Shown here in pieces: positions 34,769-43,710 of a stretch of 50,664 bases of DNA. The translations under genes were made by a program, and so were the position numbers. Each line of letters opens with the position of its first letter. The first letter of the stretch is position 1. The notes below the pieces were generated by a model. That model worked only from the letters and a program-made list of their open reading frames with translations, was not told where the DNA came from and did no database searches. The DNA comes from an uncultured Arthrobacter sp. (GTDB lineage Bacteria; Actinomycetota; Actinomycetes; Actinomycetales; Micrococcaceae): contig NZ_CADCTE010000039.1 of NCBI RefSeq assembly GCF_902805515.1, forward strand, positions 1 through 50,664. Direction: 5' to 3'.

Positions 34769-35610
34769 TGACAAGTACTAAGTCCAAGGTCCTGTGGGGC
34801 ATCGTCACCGTGCTGGTGCTGGTGTACGCGCTCTTCCCCGTGGCCTCGATCCTCTCCACCTCGTTCAAGGCCCCCAGCGACCTGACCAACCAGAGGTTCC
34901 TTCCCTCACCGGGGCAGGCGACCACCGGAAACTACGAGCAGATCCTCGTCGGAGACGCGCAGGGACTGTTCCTCACGGCGCTGCGCAACTCGATCGGCAT
35001 CTGCCTCATCGCGACGTTCATTGCCGTCGTCCTGGCCACCCTGTGCGCCTATGCGATCGCCCGGCTGGACTTCCCCGGCAAGAAGCTGGTGCTGACCACC
35101 GCACTGGCGGTCTCCATCTTCCCGGTTATCTCGATCGTCACACCGCTGTTCAACCTGTGGCGCTCCATCGGGCTGTACGATACCTGGCCGGGGCTCATCA
35201 TTCCGTACCTGTCCCTGACCCTCCCGATCTCCATCTGGACGCTCGCCGCGTTCTTCCGGCAGATCCCCTGGGAACTTGAGCAGGCGGCCCAGGTCGACGG
35301 CGCCACGACCTGGCAGGCGTTCCGCAAGGCGATCGTTCCGCTGGCCGCGCCCGGCGTCTTCACCACGGCGATCATCGCCTTCTTCATCGCCTGGAACGAC
35401 TTCGTCTACGGCATCTCACTCACCTCCACCGAAGCGGCCCGGCCGGTGCCGGCGGCCCTGGCCTTCTTCACCGGCGCATCGCAGTTCGAAGCGCCGACCG
35501 GGGCGATCTCCGCGGCAGCGATCATCGTCACCATCCCGGTCGTCGTGCTGGTACTGGCGTTCCAGCGTCAGATTGTTTCAGGCCTGACTCAGGGCGCCGT
35601 CAAGGGCTGA
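34768..35610 (+). CDS. Sugar ABC transporter permease (MalG/SugB-like)
   Basis: 280-aa second permease, about six spans, with the EAA loop EQAAQVDGATTWQAFRKAIVPLAAPG. Start taken at ATG 34768, 6 nt after GGGAGG and overlapping the previous stop (TGATG); GTG 34765 is only 3 nt from that site. Confidence 0.92.
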   Translation: MTSTKSKVLWGIVTVLVLVYALFPVASILSTSFKAPSDLTNQRFLPSPGQATTGNYEQILVGDAQGLFLTALRNSIGICLIATFIAVVLATLCAYAIARLDFPGKKLVLTTALAVSIFPVISIVTPLFNLWRSIGLYDTWPGLIIPYLSLTLPISIWTLAAFFRQIPWELEQAAQVDGATTWQAFRKAIVPLAAPGVFTTAIIAFFIAWNDFVYGISLTSTEAARPVPAALAFFTGASQFEAPTGAISAAAIIVTIPVVVLVLAFQRQIVSGLTQGAVKG

Positions 35611-35640
35611 CGCCCGGATCAAGAAAAGGATTCCAAGAAA

Positions 35641-37005
35641 ATGGCTTCAATTACCCTCAACCACCTCGTCAAGAAGTACGGCGACGGCTTCCCCGCCGTC
35701 AACGACGTCAGTATCGACATCGCAGACGGCGAGTTCATCATCCTCGTCGGTCCGTCGGGCTGTGGAAAATCGACGCTGCTGCGCATGATCGTCGGCCTTG
35801 AGGACATCACCGACGGCGACCTGCTCATCAACGGCACCCGGGTCAACGACAAGGCCCCCCGTGACCGCAACCTGGCCATGGTGTTCCAGAACTACGCCCT
35901 GTACCCCCACCTGACGGTCTATGAAAACATCGCCTTCCCGCTCCGTCTGGCCAAGGGCAAGCACACCGACGAGGAGATCGACCGCCTGGTCACCGAGGCG
36001 GCCGGAACGCTGGAACTCACCGACCACCTGCAGCGCAAGCCGGCGAACCTCTCAGGCGGCCAGAGGCAGCGCGTGGCCATGGGCCGGGCGATTGTGCGCC
36101 AGGCGGACGCGTTCCTCTTCGACGAGCCGCTGTCGAACCTCGACGCCAAGCTGCGCGGGCAGATGCGTTCGGAAATCTCCCAGATGCAGCGCCGGCTCGG
36201 GGTCACCTCCGTCTATGTCACGCACGACCAGACGGAGGCCATGACCCTCGGCGACCGCGTCGCGGTGCTGAAGAAGGGCGAGCTGCAGCAGATTGCCTCG
36301 CCCCGGGAACTCTACGAGCAGCCCCGCAACCTGTTCGTCGCCGGATTCATCGGCTCCCCGTCGATGAACTTCCTGCCCGCCACCATCGAAGGCAACGTGC
36401 TGCGCACCGCGCTGGGCGACCTCGCGATCCCCGCAGACAAGGCAGCCAAGGCCGCCGGTAAGAAGGTCGTCCTGGTCGGGGTGCGGCCGGAGTTCTTCGA
36501 GGACGCCAAACTCGTTGAGGAGTCCAAGCGGGCCCACGGCTCCACCTTCCGGGCCACCCTGTCCCATACGGAGTGGCTGGGCAACGAGCAGTACGGGTAC
36601 ATCAACTTCGACCCCGCCCCCGAGGTGCGGGAACTGCTCAACAACCTGGCCAGGGAGATGGACGCCGATGAACTGCGGCCCCAGGTGGTCGTCACCCTCG
36701 ACGCCGCGAGCCGGATCCGCGGCGGCCGGGAGGCGGAGATCTGGCTCGACACCCGGAAGCTGCACCTGTTCGACCCCGAGACCGGGGACAACCTCACCCG
36801 GGACGTCGAGGCCGGTGCGGCTCTGACCGAGGAGGCCAACCAGGAGCGCGCCGAGGAAATCGCCAATGCCCAGGGCGACGGGCACAGCACTGCCTCCGGC
36901 TTCGCCAGCAGCAACACCGGCGGAGGCGCCCCGGCGGGGGCGTCCGCCGGCGGCAGCTCCCGCGGCGGCGCCACTGCGGCGGGCGGCAAGCACACCACCG
37001 GCTGA
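35641..37005 (+). CDS. Sugar ABC transporter ATP-binding protein (UgpC/MsmK/SugC-like)
   Basis: 454-aa MalK-type ATPase. Walker A GPSGCGKST (37-45), signature LSGGQRQRVAMGRA, Walker B FLFDEPLSNLDA, H-loop VTHDQTEAM, then an OB-type regulatory domain. Usual length is 360-380; the extra ~75 residues at the C-terminus (about 380-454) are low complexity, first Glu/Ala then Gly/Ser/Thr. The tail follows a complete regulatory domain, so it is an addition and not a frameshift. Fourth gene of the importer, closed by a strong terminator. Confidence 0.94.
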   Translation: MASITLNHLVKKYGDGFPAVNDVSIDIADGEFIILVGPSGCGKSTLLRMIVGLEDITDGDLLINGTRVNDKAPRDRNLAMVFQNYALYPHLTVYENIAFPLRLAKGKHTDEEIDRLVTEAAGTLELTDHLQRKPANLSGGQRQRVAMGRAIVRQADAFLFDEPLSNLDAKLRGQMRSEISQMQRRLGVTSVYVTHDQTEAMTLGDRVAVLKKGELQQIASPRELYEQPRNLFVAGFIGSPSMNFLPATIEGNVLRTALGDLAIPADKAAKAAGKKVVLVGVRPEFFEDAKLVEESKRAHGSTFRATLSHTEWLGNEQYGYINFDPAPEVRELLNNLAREMDADELRPQVVVTLDAASRIRGGREAEIWLDTRKLHLFDPETGDNLTRDVEAGAALTEEANQERAEEIANAQGDGHSTASGFASSNTGGGAPAGASAGGSSRGGATAAGGKHTTG

Positions 37006-37030
37006 GCCGGGCCGGCCCGGCCGCCGAAGC

Positions 37031-37075
37031 ACGCCAGGACGCCGCCCCACCACCGGTGGGGCGGCGTTCTGGCGT
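37031..37075 (+). terminator. Strong hairpin terminator after the sugar ABC operon
   Basis: 21-bp inverted repeat (37031-37051 with 37055-37075), ACC loop, one G-U pair. It starts 26 nt after the ATPase stop. No long T-run, as is common in high-GC actinobacteria. Confidence 0.85.
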
Positions 37076-37118
37076 CCGCAACCCCTTAACCGCCGCGGGG
37101 TCCCGCACCGGCAGCGGG

Positions 37119-37124
37119 TAACGT
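37119..37124 (+). promoter_or_regulatory. -10 box for leaderless gene at 37131
   Basis: TAACGT, 6 nt before GTG 37131. Confidence 0.6.
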
Positions 37125-37130
37125 TGTAGC

Positions 37131-38111
37131 GTGCAAACCCCCCGCGTCGTCCGAGTGCTGTCAGCCTGGCTGCTGGCGCTCCTGCTGACGGTTGCGGGCT
37201 TTTTCGTGGCCGTGGTGGTGCTCAACGCCGGGGTGTACGGGCCGCAGCAGCAGGTGAGGGACTACCTCGCGGCGCTCAAGGAGGGCGACGGCGGCCTGGC
37301 CCTGGGCATCCTCAACGGGTCGGTGCCCAAGGCCGATGCGGCACTGCTCGACGGCCCGGCCCTGGCCCGCGGCGCCGCGGCGGTGGAAGACGTGCGGGTG
37401 CAGGAGCCGGTGGAGACCACGAACGGGCATGTCGAGGTGCCGGTGATCTACAGCATCGACGGAACCGACCACACCACCCGGTTCCCCCTTGAGAAGACCG
37501 GGACACAGTGGTTCTTCTTCTCGACCTGGGAGTTCGTTCCGTCGACCCTTCCCACCGTCGATCTTTCGATGGCCAACCTCAACGAGGCCAAGCTGAACGG
37601 TGCCCGGGTGGCGCTGCCCGAGGGCCGAGGGAGCTTCGCGTCCCTGTACCCGGTGCGGGTCGAAGGGGGCTTCGAGGGCGAGTTCTTCACCGCGCCGGCG
37701 AAGGCCGTCGCGGTGACCGACCGGGCCGCGGCACCGAAGCTGGCACTTCCGGCTGCGGCGACGGAGAAGCTCGTGAAGGCGGTGGACGCCGAGATCCGGG
37801 CCTTTTTGGATGCCTGCGCGGCCCAGACCGTCTTCCAGCCCACGAACTGCCCGTTCAACTTCCAGACCAGCCAGCGGCTGGCCGGGGAGATCTCCTGGTC
37901 GATCACCGACTATCCGGCGGTCCGGATCGACCCGCACGACGGCGAGTGGGTCATCGCGCCCCTCGCCGGCTCGGCCACCCTGTCGACCCGGCTGCAGGAC
38001 CTGTTCAGCGGCGCCATCTCCGAGGTCAGGGAAAAGCGGCCGTTCGAGTTCCTGGCCCGGCTGCGGATCGACGGCTCGATGGTCACCGTCACCCCCGTGA
38101 TCGAGTACTGA
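37131..38111 (+). CDS. Membrane-anchored extracytoplasmic protein of unknown function
   Basis: 326 aa. One N-terminal span (about 10-31), then a region of beta-rich, repeat-like domains outside the membrane, including a YxxALKEGDGGLALGIL segment typical of NTF2-like or DUF4878-type extracytoplasmic folds. Two Cys residues (C269 and C274 region, DACAAQTVFQPTNCPF) could form a disulfide. No enzyme motif. It stands alone between a terminator and a convergent gene. Confidence 0.75.
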   Translation: MQTPRVVRVLSAWLLALLLTVAGFFVAVVVLNAGVYGPQQQVRDYLAALKEGDGGLALGILNGSVPKADAALLDGPALARGAAAVEDVRVQEPVETTNGHVEVPVIYSIDGTDHTTRFPLEKTGTQWFFFSTWEFVPSTLPTVDLSMANLNEAKLNGARVALPEGRGSFASLYPVRVEGGFEGEFFTAPAKAVAVTDRAAAPKLALPAAATEKLVKAVDAEIRAFLDACAAQTVFQPTNCPFNFQTSQRLAGEISWSITDYPAVRIDPHDGEWVIAPLAGSATLSTRLQDLFSGAISEVREKRPFEFLARLRIDGSMVTVTPVIEY

Positions 38112-38150
38112 GGCCTCCGGCGGCCCGGGAGGGCCCGCCGGAGGCTCCGC

Positions 38151-40124
38151 TCAGTTGACCCCGCGCAGGTCCAGCACCAGTTCGGCCCCACCGGCGGCGT
38201 CGAGCACCACCGGGATGCCCCAGTCCTGCTGGTACAGGTGGCAGGCGGCGTGGTCCGGGATCGTTCCGCCGGGCTCGCCGTCGCACGCGGCCGCCCGGGC
38301 ACTGATGTGGAGCACCCCTTCCCGGACCTCCTCCGAGAAGCGCAGTTCCCGGGTCAGTCCCGCCGACGTTCCGGCCCCGGCCACCAGGAGGTTCTCGGGC
38401 GAGGCGGAGATCTTCAGCTGGGAGGGATCCCCCCATCGGTCGTCGAGCTTCTGACCCTTGGGCGCGGCGAAGCGGACGGTGAGTGCCAGCGGCCCGCTGG
38501 AGACGGCGGTCTTGGGTCGCTGACTCTGCGAGGCGCCCTCGTTGACGGCCAGGGCCTCCTTCGGGATGGGCAGCCGCACCAGCTGGTGCTTATTTGACTC
38601 GACCACGAGCAGCAGCGGCTCGCCGCCGTCGGGGGCGGCGTCGAGAACGACGTCGGACGGTTCGGCCAGCCCGCGGGCGAGGGTGGAAACCGTCCCGGTC
38701 GCCGGGTCGTACCGGCGCACGGCACCGTTGTAGGTGTCGGCGATGGCCACCGAGCCGTCGGGAAGGGCCGTCACGCCAAGGGGGTGCTGCAGGCGTGCCT
38801 GGGCGGCGTCGCCGTCCCGGAACCCGAAGTCGAACAGGCCGGTGCCGATGGGGGTGTCGACCGTGACCGCGGACCGGCTGCCGGTCAGGCTGACGCTCAG
38901 CCGGCGCAGGGAGGAGGTTTCCGAGTCGGCCACCCAGAGGTTGCCGTCGCGGTCCTCGGCCAGCCCGGAGGACTGGGCGAACCAGGCGGTGGACCCGTCG
39001 CCGTCGAGCAGGCCTTCAAGACCGGTGCCGGCGAGGATGTCGACGCTGGAGGTGACCGGGTCGAAGGTGAAGATCTGGTGGGTGCCGGCCATCGCGATGA
39101 CCACCCTGCCCAGGACGCTGGAGTAGACGACGTCCCAGGGGGAGGACAGGGAGATGTTCAGGGCGTCGGTGCCGAGGTGGGCGTCGAGCAGCCGCGGCGT
39201 GTCGTTCTGGTCCGCTTCGGCGGCCGCGTGCTCCGGGCCCGGCTTCGTGTGGTTTCCGGAGTCGAGGAGCCGCTGCACGCCGTTCCCGGCCAGGGTGCGG
39301 ACCGTCCCGTCGCTGAGGGAGAGACCGCGGAGGCGGTGGTTGACGGTGTCGGCTACGACCACGTCGTAGCCGGCGCGCTCGGCGGCGTCCGCGGGCAGGA
39401 GGGCCAGGCCCTGCGGTTCGTTGAACCGGGCGGTGTCGGCGTCGCCGTCAGCGGCGCCCCGGGTGCCGGCGCCGATGACGCGGCGCACCGTCGTGAGGTC
39501 CGCTTCGAGCTCGACGAGGCGGTGGTGCCCGGTGTCCGCGGCGAGGTAGGTACCGCTGGCGGGCAGCGGGAGGAGCTTGCCCGGGAACTTCAGGGTGCCC
39601 GCGGTGCTTTCGGCGGGCACGTAGGGCCCGTCGCCGCGGTGCAGGGTTCCCTTGGCCGTGTGTTCTTCGACCAGTTCGCTGACGAGCGAGTCGAGGCCCG
39701 CCGCATGCCCCTCGCCGGAGAGGTGGGCGACGATGTAGCCCTCGGGGTCGATCACAACGAGGGTGGGCCAGGCGCGGGCGGTGTAGGCCTGCCAGGTGAG
39801 CAGGTCCGGGTCGTCGAGGATCGGGTGGTGGATGTCGTAGCGCTCAACGGCCGCGGCCAGTGCCACCGGATCGGCCTCATGCTCGAATTTCGGGGAGTGC
39901 ACGCCCACCGTGACGAGGACATCGGAATACCGTTCCTCAAGGGGCCGCAGCTCGTCGATGACGTGGAGGCAGTTGATGCAGCAGAAGGTCCAGAAGTCGA
40001 GCAGGACGATCTTGCCGCGCAGGTCCTCAAGCCGCAGCTGCCTGCCTCCGGTGTTGAGCCAGTTGCGGCCGGCCAGTTCCGAGGCCCGCACGCGGTAGGA
40101 AGTACGGATCGGGGTTTCGGTCAT
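38151..40124 (-). CDS. Thioredoxin-like / NHL-repeat protein (NHLRC2-like)
   Basis: 657 aa. The N-terminal thioredoxin-like domain (about 1-150) has the TlpA-type active site FCCINC with the redox pair C49-C52. NHL beta-propeller repeats follow (about 170-520, e.g. FNEPQGLALLP, LQHPLGVTALPDGSVAIADTYN), then a beta domain. No signal peptide, so cytoplasmic. The ATG overlaps the CopD/CtaG stop by 4 nt, linking it to copper handling or oxidase assembly; that link is inference. Confidence 0.9.
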   Translation of the reverse strand: MTETPIRTSYRVRASELAGRNWLNTGGRQLRLEDLRGKIVLLDFWTFCCINCLHVIDELRPLEERYSDVLVTVGVHSPKFEHEADPVALAAAVERYDIHHPILDDPDLLTWQAYTARAWPTLVVIDPEGYIVAHLSGEGHAAGLDSLVSELVEEHTAKGTLHRGDGPYVPAESTAGTLKFPGKLLPLPASGTYLAADTGHHRLVELEADLTTVRRVIGAGTRGAADGDADTARFNEPQGLALLPADAAERAGYDVVVADTVNHRLRGLSLSDGTVRTLAGNGVQRLLDSGNHTKPGPEHAAAEADQNDTPRLLDAHLGTDALNISLSSPWDVVYSSVLGRVVIAMAGTHQIFTFDPVTSSVDILAGTGLEGLLDGDGSTAWFAQSSGLAEDRDGNLWVADSETSSLRRLSVSLTGSRSAVTVDTPIGTGLFDFGFRDGDAAQARLQHPLGVTALPDGSVAIADTYNGAVRRYDPATGTVSTLARGLAEPSDVVLDAAPDGGEPLLLVVESNKHQLVRLPIPKEALAVNEGASQSQRPKTAVSSGPLALTVRFAAPKGQKLDDRWGDPSQLKISASPENLLVAGAGTSAGLTRELRFSEEVREGVLHISARAAACDGEPGGTIPDHAACHLYQQDWGIPVVLDAAGGAELVLDLRGVN

Positions 40125-42274
40125 TCAGAGGCTCCTGGCGTCGGTCGGGATGCGGGGCTGGAGGGAGTGGGAGTGGGGGTGCCGGCGGCACGCCCGTCAT
40201 TGTCGCGCGCCGCGAGGTCGGCGAACATACTGTTATAAGCGGCGAGGTCGGCGTCGTTATTCCGGTCGGCCGCCCGGTCCTTGCGCCGGGTGTCGCGCGC
40301 ATCGGTCCGTGACCACATGATCGCGACGCCGATGGCAAGCAGCAGTGTCGGCACCTCCCCGATGCCCCAGGTCACCGCTCCTCCGATCGCCTGGTCCTCG
40401 AGGGCCGAGGGGCCCCAGTCCCGGCCCATGCTGCCGAACCACGACGCCTGGAGCAGCGAGTCCGAGCCCGTGAGCGCGACGCCGAAGAAGGCGTGGAAGG
40501 CCATCGTGGCGAACAGGAGCAGCAGTCGCAGCGGGAAGGGTGCCCGCCGGGGCAGGGGGTCGGTGCCCACCATCGTCAGGACGAAGATGTACCCGGTGAT
40601 GAGGAAGTGGGTGATCATCAGCTCGTGGCCGACGTGCTCGCGCAGGGCGAATCCGAACAGCGGCGAGTAGTAGAAGATCACAATCGACCCGGCGAAGTTC
40701 GCCGCGGCGAACAGCGGGTGGGTGACGAGCTGCGAGAAGCGCGAGTGGATCAGGACGAGGGTCCACTCCCGGATGCCACGGCTGCCGTCCCCGCGCGGGG
40801 TCAGGGCCTTCAGGGCCAGGGTGACCGGCGACCCGAGCACCAGGAACAGCGGAACCACCATGGTCAGGGCCATGTGGTCGACCATGTGGGCGCTGAAGAG
40901 CACCATGCCGTAGACCGCCGGCGCGCCGGAGGTGAAGTAGGTCAAAAGGAGAAGGCCCGTCAGCCAGCAGGCGAGCCGCAGCGCGGGCCACCGGTCCCCG
41001 CGGCGGCGCAGCTTGGCCATCCCGAGCACGTAGGCCGTGGCGAGGGTGAGGGCGACGGCGATCCACAGCCAGTCCGGCCTCCACTCGGTGAACCAGCGGG
41101 CCACCGTCGGGGCGGGCGGCAGGTCGTAGCCGGTGAGGATGCGCGCCGGTGAGGCGTTGGGCTCGAGTTCCTCCCCGCGGGGCGGGGCGGTCCGGCCCAG
41201 GGCCGCGGCCACGCCGGACACCGCAGCCATGATGAGCAGTTCGACGGTGACCAGCTGCCACAGGACCCGGCGTGCGCTCAGCCGGGCCCCTGCCGAACCG
41301 GTCCGGTCCTCGAGCTGCGGGATGACCCACTGCCGGTGCATCCAGCCGATGCCCCCGAGCAGGAGCGTGGCGACGGCCTTGAAGGTGACGAGCAGCCCCC
41401 ACTCCGAGCTCAGCTGGGACAGTTCGGTGATGCGCAGGCTGGCATTGACGACCCCGGAGAGGAACACCAGGGCGAAGGCGAAGCCGGCCAGCGCCGAGAA
41501 CCGCTTGAGGACCGGCAGGGTGGAGCCGCCGAGGCGCCCGCCGACGACGGCGAGGACGATGATGCCGCCGAACCACAGGCACACCCCGACGAGGTGCAGG
41601 GCGATGGAGTTCACGGCGGCGTTGTGGTCGTCGCCGCTGGCCGCGTGTCCGACGAGCGCTGCGGGAAGCAGCCCGAGCAGCGCCAGGACGGCAGCCACCC
41701 CGAGCCCGGCGGAGGAGCGCACGCCGAAGGTCAGCGTAGCCACCACCGCGGCGACAATAGTGGTGACGGTCCACGCCCGGCCGGCCGCAAAGTCTGTGAT
41801 GAAGGAGCCGAGGCCCTGGGTGAAGGTCTCTCCGGAGCTCAGAGGGAGCCCTGCGGCGTCGGAGTAGGTGAACACAAGCACCCCGAGGGCGCCCAGGGTC
41901 CACAGCACCGCCGCAGCCGAGGCGAGCACCAGGGCCCGGGTGAACGCGGGATGCTCGGCCCGGGCGGCGCCGCTGCGGCCGGGCCGGCCGCCGCCAAGGG
42001 TCCGGGGCAGGATCACGACGGCGAAGACGAGGGCACCGATGGTTCCGGCGGCTCCAAGGTTGTTCGCCGCCTTGGCGAAGGGCAGCCCCCAGCGGGTTAA
42101 CGCGCCAGGGTCGCCCAGCTGGCGGGCGGCGGCGGCGCCGGAGAACAGCAGCGCGGCCAGCAGGGCCAGGACGACGAGGACTCCGGCCGCCGCGAGGAAG
42201 CCCGGGCCGGTTCCGCTCTCCGTGGACTCCGCGCTCTTCCGGGGGTCCTTCGCAAGTGTTGACACGTGTTCCAT
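40121..42274 (-). CDS. CopD copper-resistance domain fused to CtaG-type cytochrome c oxidase assembly protein
   Basis: 717-aa membrane protein with roughly fifteen spans. The N-terminal half (to about 350) matches CopD copper transport; the C-terminal half (about 400-640) matches the caa3-type CtaG assembly family, with conserved His motifs (FSAHMVDHMALTMV, EHVGHELMITHFL). It likely supplies copper to cytochrome c oxidase. The tail is a charged cytoplasmic stretch. A CsoR-like palindrome lies 2-16 nt before the start, suggesting copper control. First gene of a two-gene operon. Confidence 0.92.
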   Translation of the reverse strand: MEHVSTLAKDPRKSAESTESGTGPGFLAAAGVLVVLALLAALLFSGAAAARQLGDPGALTRWGLPFAKAANNLGAAGTIGALVFAVVILPRTLGGGRPGRSGAARAEHPAFTRALVLASAAAVLWTLGALGVLVFTYSDAAGLPLSSGETFTQGLGSFITDFAAGRAWTVTTIVAAVVATLTFGVRSSAGLGVAAVLALLGLLPAALVGHAASGDDHNAAVNSIALHLVGVCLWFGGIIVLAVVGGRLGGSTLPVLKRFSALAGFAFALVFLSGVVNASLRITELSQLSSEWGLLVTFKAVATLLLGGIGWMHRQWVIPQLEDRTGSAGARLSARRVLWQLVTVELLIMAAVSGVAAALGRTAPPRGEELEPNASPARILTGYDLPPAPTVARWFTEWRPDWLWIAVALTLATAYVLGMAKLRRRGDRWPALRLACWLTGLLLLTYFTSGAPAVYGMVLFSAHMVDHMALTMVVPLFLVLGSPVTLALKALTPRGDGSRGIREWTLVLIHSRFSQLVTHPLFAAANFAGSIVIFYYSPLFGFALREHVGHELMITHFLITGYIFVLTMVGTDPLPRRAPFPLRLLLLFATMAFHAFFGVALTGSDSLLQASWFGSMGRDWGPSALEDQAIGGAVTWGIGEVPTLLLAIGVAIMWSRTDARDTRRKDRAADRNNDADLAAYNSMFADLAARDNDGRAAGTPTPTPSSPASRPTPGASE

Positions 42275-42276
42275 TG

Positions 42277-42291
42277 TCTACCCCCGGTAGA
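42277..42291. promoter_or_regulatory. CsoR-like palindrome at the start of the CopD/CtaG operon
   Basis: TCTACC-CCC-GGTAGA, perfect 6-bp arms around three C's, 2 nt before the ATG. CsoR-family copper repressors bind GC-rich sites of the form TACCCC/GGGGTA, which this resembles. No csoR gene is in the window. Confidence 0.6.
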
Positions 42292-42325
42292 ACAAGGGCC
42301 AATCGCGGGCCCGTTTAAATCAGAA

Positions 42326-42355
42326 AGGACCGCTGCCGGTGTCCGGCAGCGGTCC
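42326..42355 (-). terminator. Rho-independent terminator of the HU gene
   Basis: 14-bp perfect stem AGGACCGCTGCCGG / CCGGCAGCGGTCCT with a 3-nt loop, followed on the minus strand by TTTCTGATTT. It lies 15 nt after the HU stop. Confidence 0.9.
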
Positions 42356-42370
42356 TGAATCCTGCGGAGG

Positions 42371-42649
42371 CTACTTGGCGGAGGCCTTCAGCTTCGAACC
42401 CGCGGTCAGCTTGACGCCGTGGCCGGCAGCAATCTGGATGGTTTCGCCGGTCTGGGGGTTGCGGCCGGTGCGGGCGGCACGGCTCGTGCGCTCGACGGCG
42501 AGCCAGCCCGGGATGCTGATCTTCTCGTCCTTGGCAACGGACTCTGCGAAGACGTCGAACAGGGCGTCAAGCACGCTGTTGACTGCAGCCTGGCTGGTGT
42601 CAGCCTTGGCAGCTACCTCGGCAACAAGTTCACTACGGTTTTTAGCCAA
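42371..42649 (-). CDS. HU family DNA-binding protein
   Basis: 92-aa histone-like nucleoid protein. MAKNRSELVAEVAAKADTS, the saddle region and the DNA-contacting arm GRNPQTGETIQIAA are standard; the Lys-rich tail of mycobacterial HupB is absent. The start codon is TTG (42647-42649), with AGGAGG 7 nt upstream; no ATG or GTG fits. Monocistronic, with its own terminator. Confidence 0.95.
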   Translation of the reverse strand: MAKNRSELVAEVAAKADTSQAAVNSVLDALFDVFAESVAKDEKISIPGWLAVERTSRAARTGRNPQTGETIQIAAGHGVKLTAGSKLKASAK

Positions 42650-42887
42650 TTTAGGTCCTCCTGGACATGGTTATTGAAACGAGCTTTCGGGGTATTCGGA
42701 AAGCCCCTGTCGGAAAACTTACCAGCTTGGGCGGAAAAAACCCTGAACTGCGCCGCTCCGGCGCCTTTATCTAAGCCAATTTACGGCCATTCCGGCCCCG
42801 AAAGGCTCCTGCAGGGACCCGTGGGCCGTCTTGGAGGGTGACCGGCGCTGCCGGGAGGCCTGGCTGAAATTCCGGCCATTAACGCAA
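42650..42887. other. Intergenic region upstream of HU
   Basis: About 240 bp, noticeably more A/T-rich than its surroundings near 42680-42790. It must hold the HU promoter and leader. A short hairpin GCGCC-GGAGC-GGCGC on the minus strand lies near 42761-42775. No gene or riboswitch recognised. Confidence 0.45.
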
Positions 42888-42921
42888 AAGAAGCCGGCGG
42901 CCCGAGGGCCACCGGCTTCTT
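42888..42921 (-). terminator. Rho-independent terminator of rpmB-rpmG-rpsN
   Basis: Stem AAGAAGCCGG / CCGGCTTCTT extended inside by GGCC pairs after one mismatch, followed on the minus strand by a T-rich run. It lies 20 nt after the rpsN stop. Confidence 0.88.
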
Positions 42922-42941
42922 CTGCTGATGCTGCGTGCTGG

Positions 42942-43247
42942 TTACCAGCTGGACTTGGTCACACCGGGCAGCTCGCCGCGGTGGGCCATGTCGCGGAAAC
43001 GCACACGCGAGATGCCGAACTTCTGGAGCGTTCCGCGGGGGCGGCCGTCGATCTGGTCGCGGTTGCGGAGGCGCACGGGGGAAGCGTTGCGCGGAAGCTT
43101 CTGCAGGCCGAGGCGTGCGGCTTCGCGGGCGTCGTCCGAAGCGTTTTCGTCGACAAGGGTCTTCTTGAGCTCGAGGCGCTTCGCAGCGTAGCGCTCAACG
43201 ATCAGCTTGCGCTGCTCGTTGCGGGCAATCTTTGACTTCTTTGCCAT
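42942..43247 (-). CDS. rpsN: 30S ribosomal protein S14, cysteine-free (zinc-independent) form
   Basis: 101 aa, the long S14 version. It has no Cys at all, so it lacks the zinc ribbon of the short S14. The pattern [41 protein letters not shown] is the universal C-terminal part. Last gene of a three-gene operon with L33 and L28; together these are the set that replaces zinc-binding paralogues when zinc is scarce in mycobacteria and streptomycetes. Confidence 0.97.
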   Translation of the reverse strand: MAKKSKIARNEQRKLIVERYAAKRLELKKTLVDENASDDAREAARLGLQKLPRNASPVRLRNRDQIDGRPRGTLQKFGISRVRFRDMAHRGELPGVTKSSW

Positions 43248-43250
43248 TCT

Positions 43251-43418
43251 TTAGCGCTCCTCTCGGAATTCGACGTGCTTGCGGATCTTGGGGTCGTACT
43301 TCATCAGGACCATGCGGTCGGGATCGTTACGACGGTTCTTCCGGGTCACGTAGGTGTAGCCGGTGCCGGCGGTGGACTTCAGCTTAATGATGGGACGTAC
43401 GTCCTTATCCTTTGCCAT
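43251..43418 (-). CDS. rpmG: 50S ribosomal protein L33, cysteine-free form
   Basis: 55 aa: [18 protein letters not shown], then [35 protein letters not shown]. No Cys, so the zinc-free form. ATG 43416-43418 overlaps the rpmB stop by one base (TAATG), and rpsN starts 3 nt after its stop. Confidence 0.97.
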   Translation of the reverse strand: MAKDKDVRPIIKLKSTAGTGYTYVTRKNRRNDPDRMVLMKYDPKIRKHVEFREER

Positions 43419-43654
43419 TAGAGCTTCACTCCCCTCGCCTGGATCTCGGCGACGACGGCGTCAATGCCCCGCACGTCGATGGTCTTGATGCCGCGCGCAG
43501 AAACCTGCAGCGTGACATTGCGGCGCAGGGACGGAACCCAGTAGCGCTTCTTCTGAATGTTCGGGTCGAACCGGCGCTTCGTGCGGCGGTGCGAGTGCGA
43601 AATGCTGTGTCCAAAGCCGGGCTCGGCTCCGGTCACTTGGCAGTGGGCTGCCAT
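43418..43654 (-). CDS. rpmB: 50S ribosomal protein L28
   Basis: 78 aa: [32 protein letters not shown] and so on. It has a single Cys (C5), so no zinc ribbon. Start is ATG 43654 with GGAGGAGA upstream; the longer frame to 43690 would begin in the leader. First gene of the L28-L33-S14 operon. Confidence 0.97.
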   Translation of the reverse strand: MAAHCQVTGAEPGFGHSISHSHRRTKRRFDPNIQKKRYWVPSLRRNVTLQVSARGIKTIDVRGIDAVVAEIQARGVKL

Positions 43655-43710
43655 AACTCTCCTCCAGTTAGATGATCGTGACGGAATCACTTGTGAAGCG
43701 TCCCGCCACC

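Noticed and set aside
40257..42302. 681-aa minus-strand open frame
   Set aside because: Frame-shifted shadow of the CopD/CtaG gene; the transmembrane pattern and His motifs are in the other frame.
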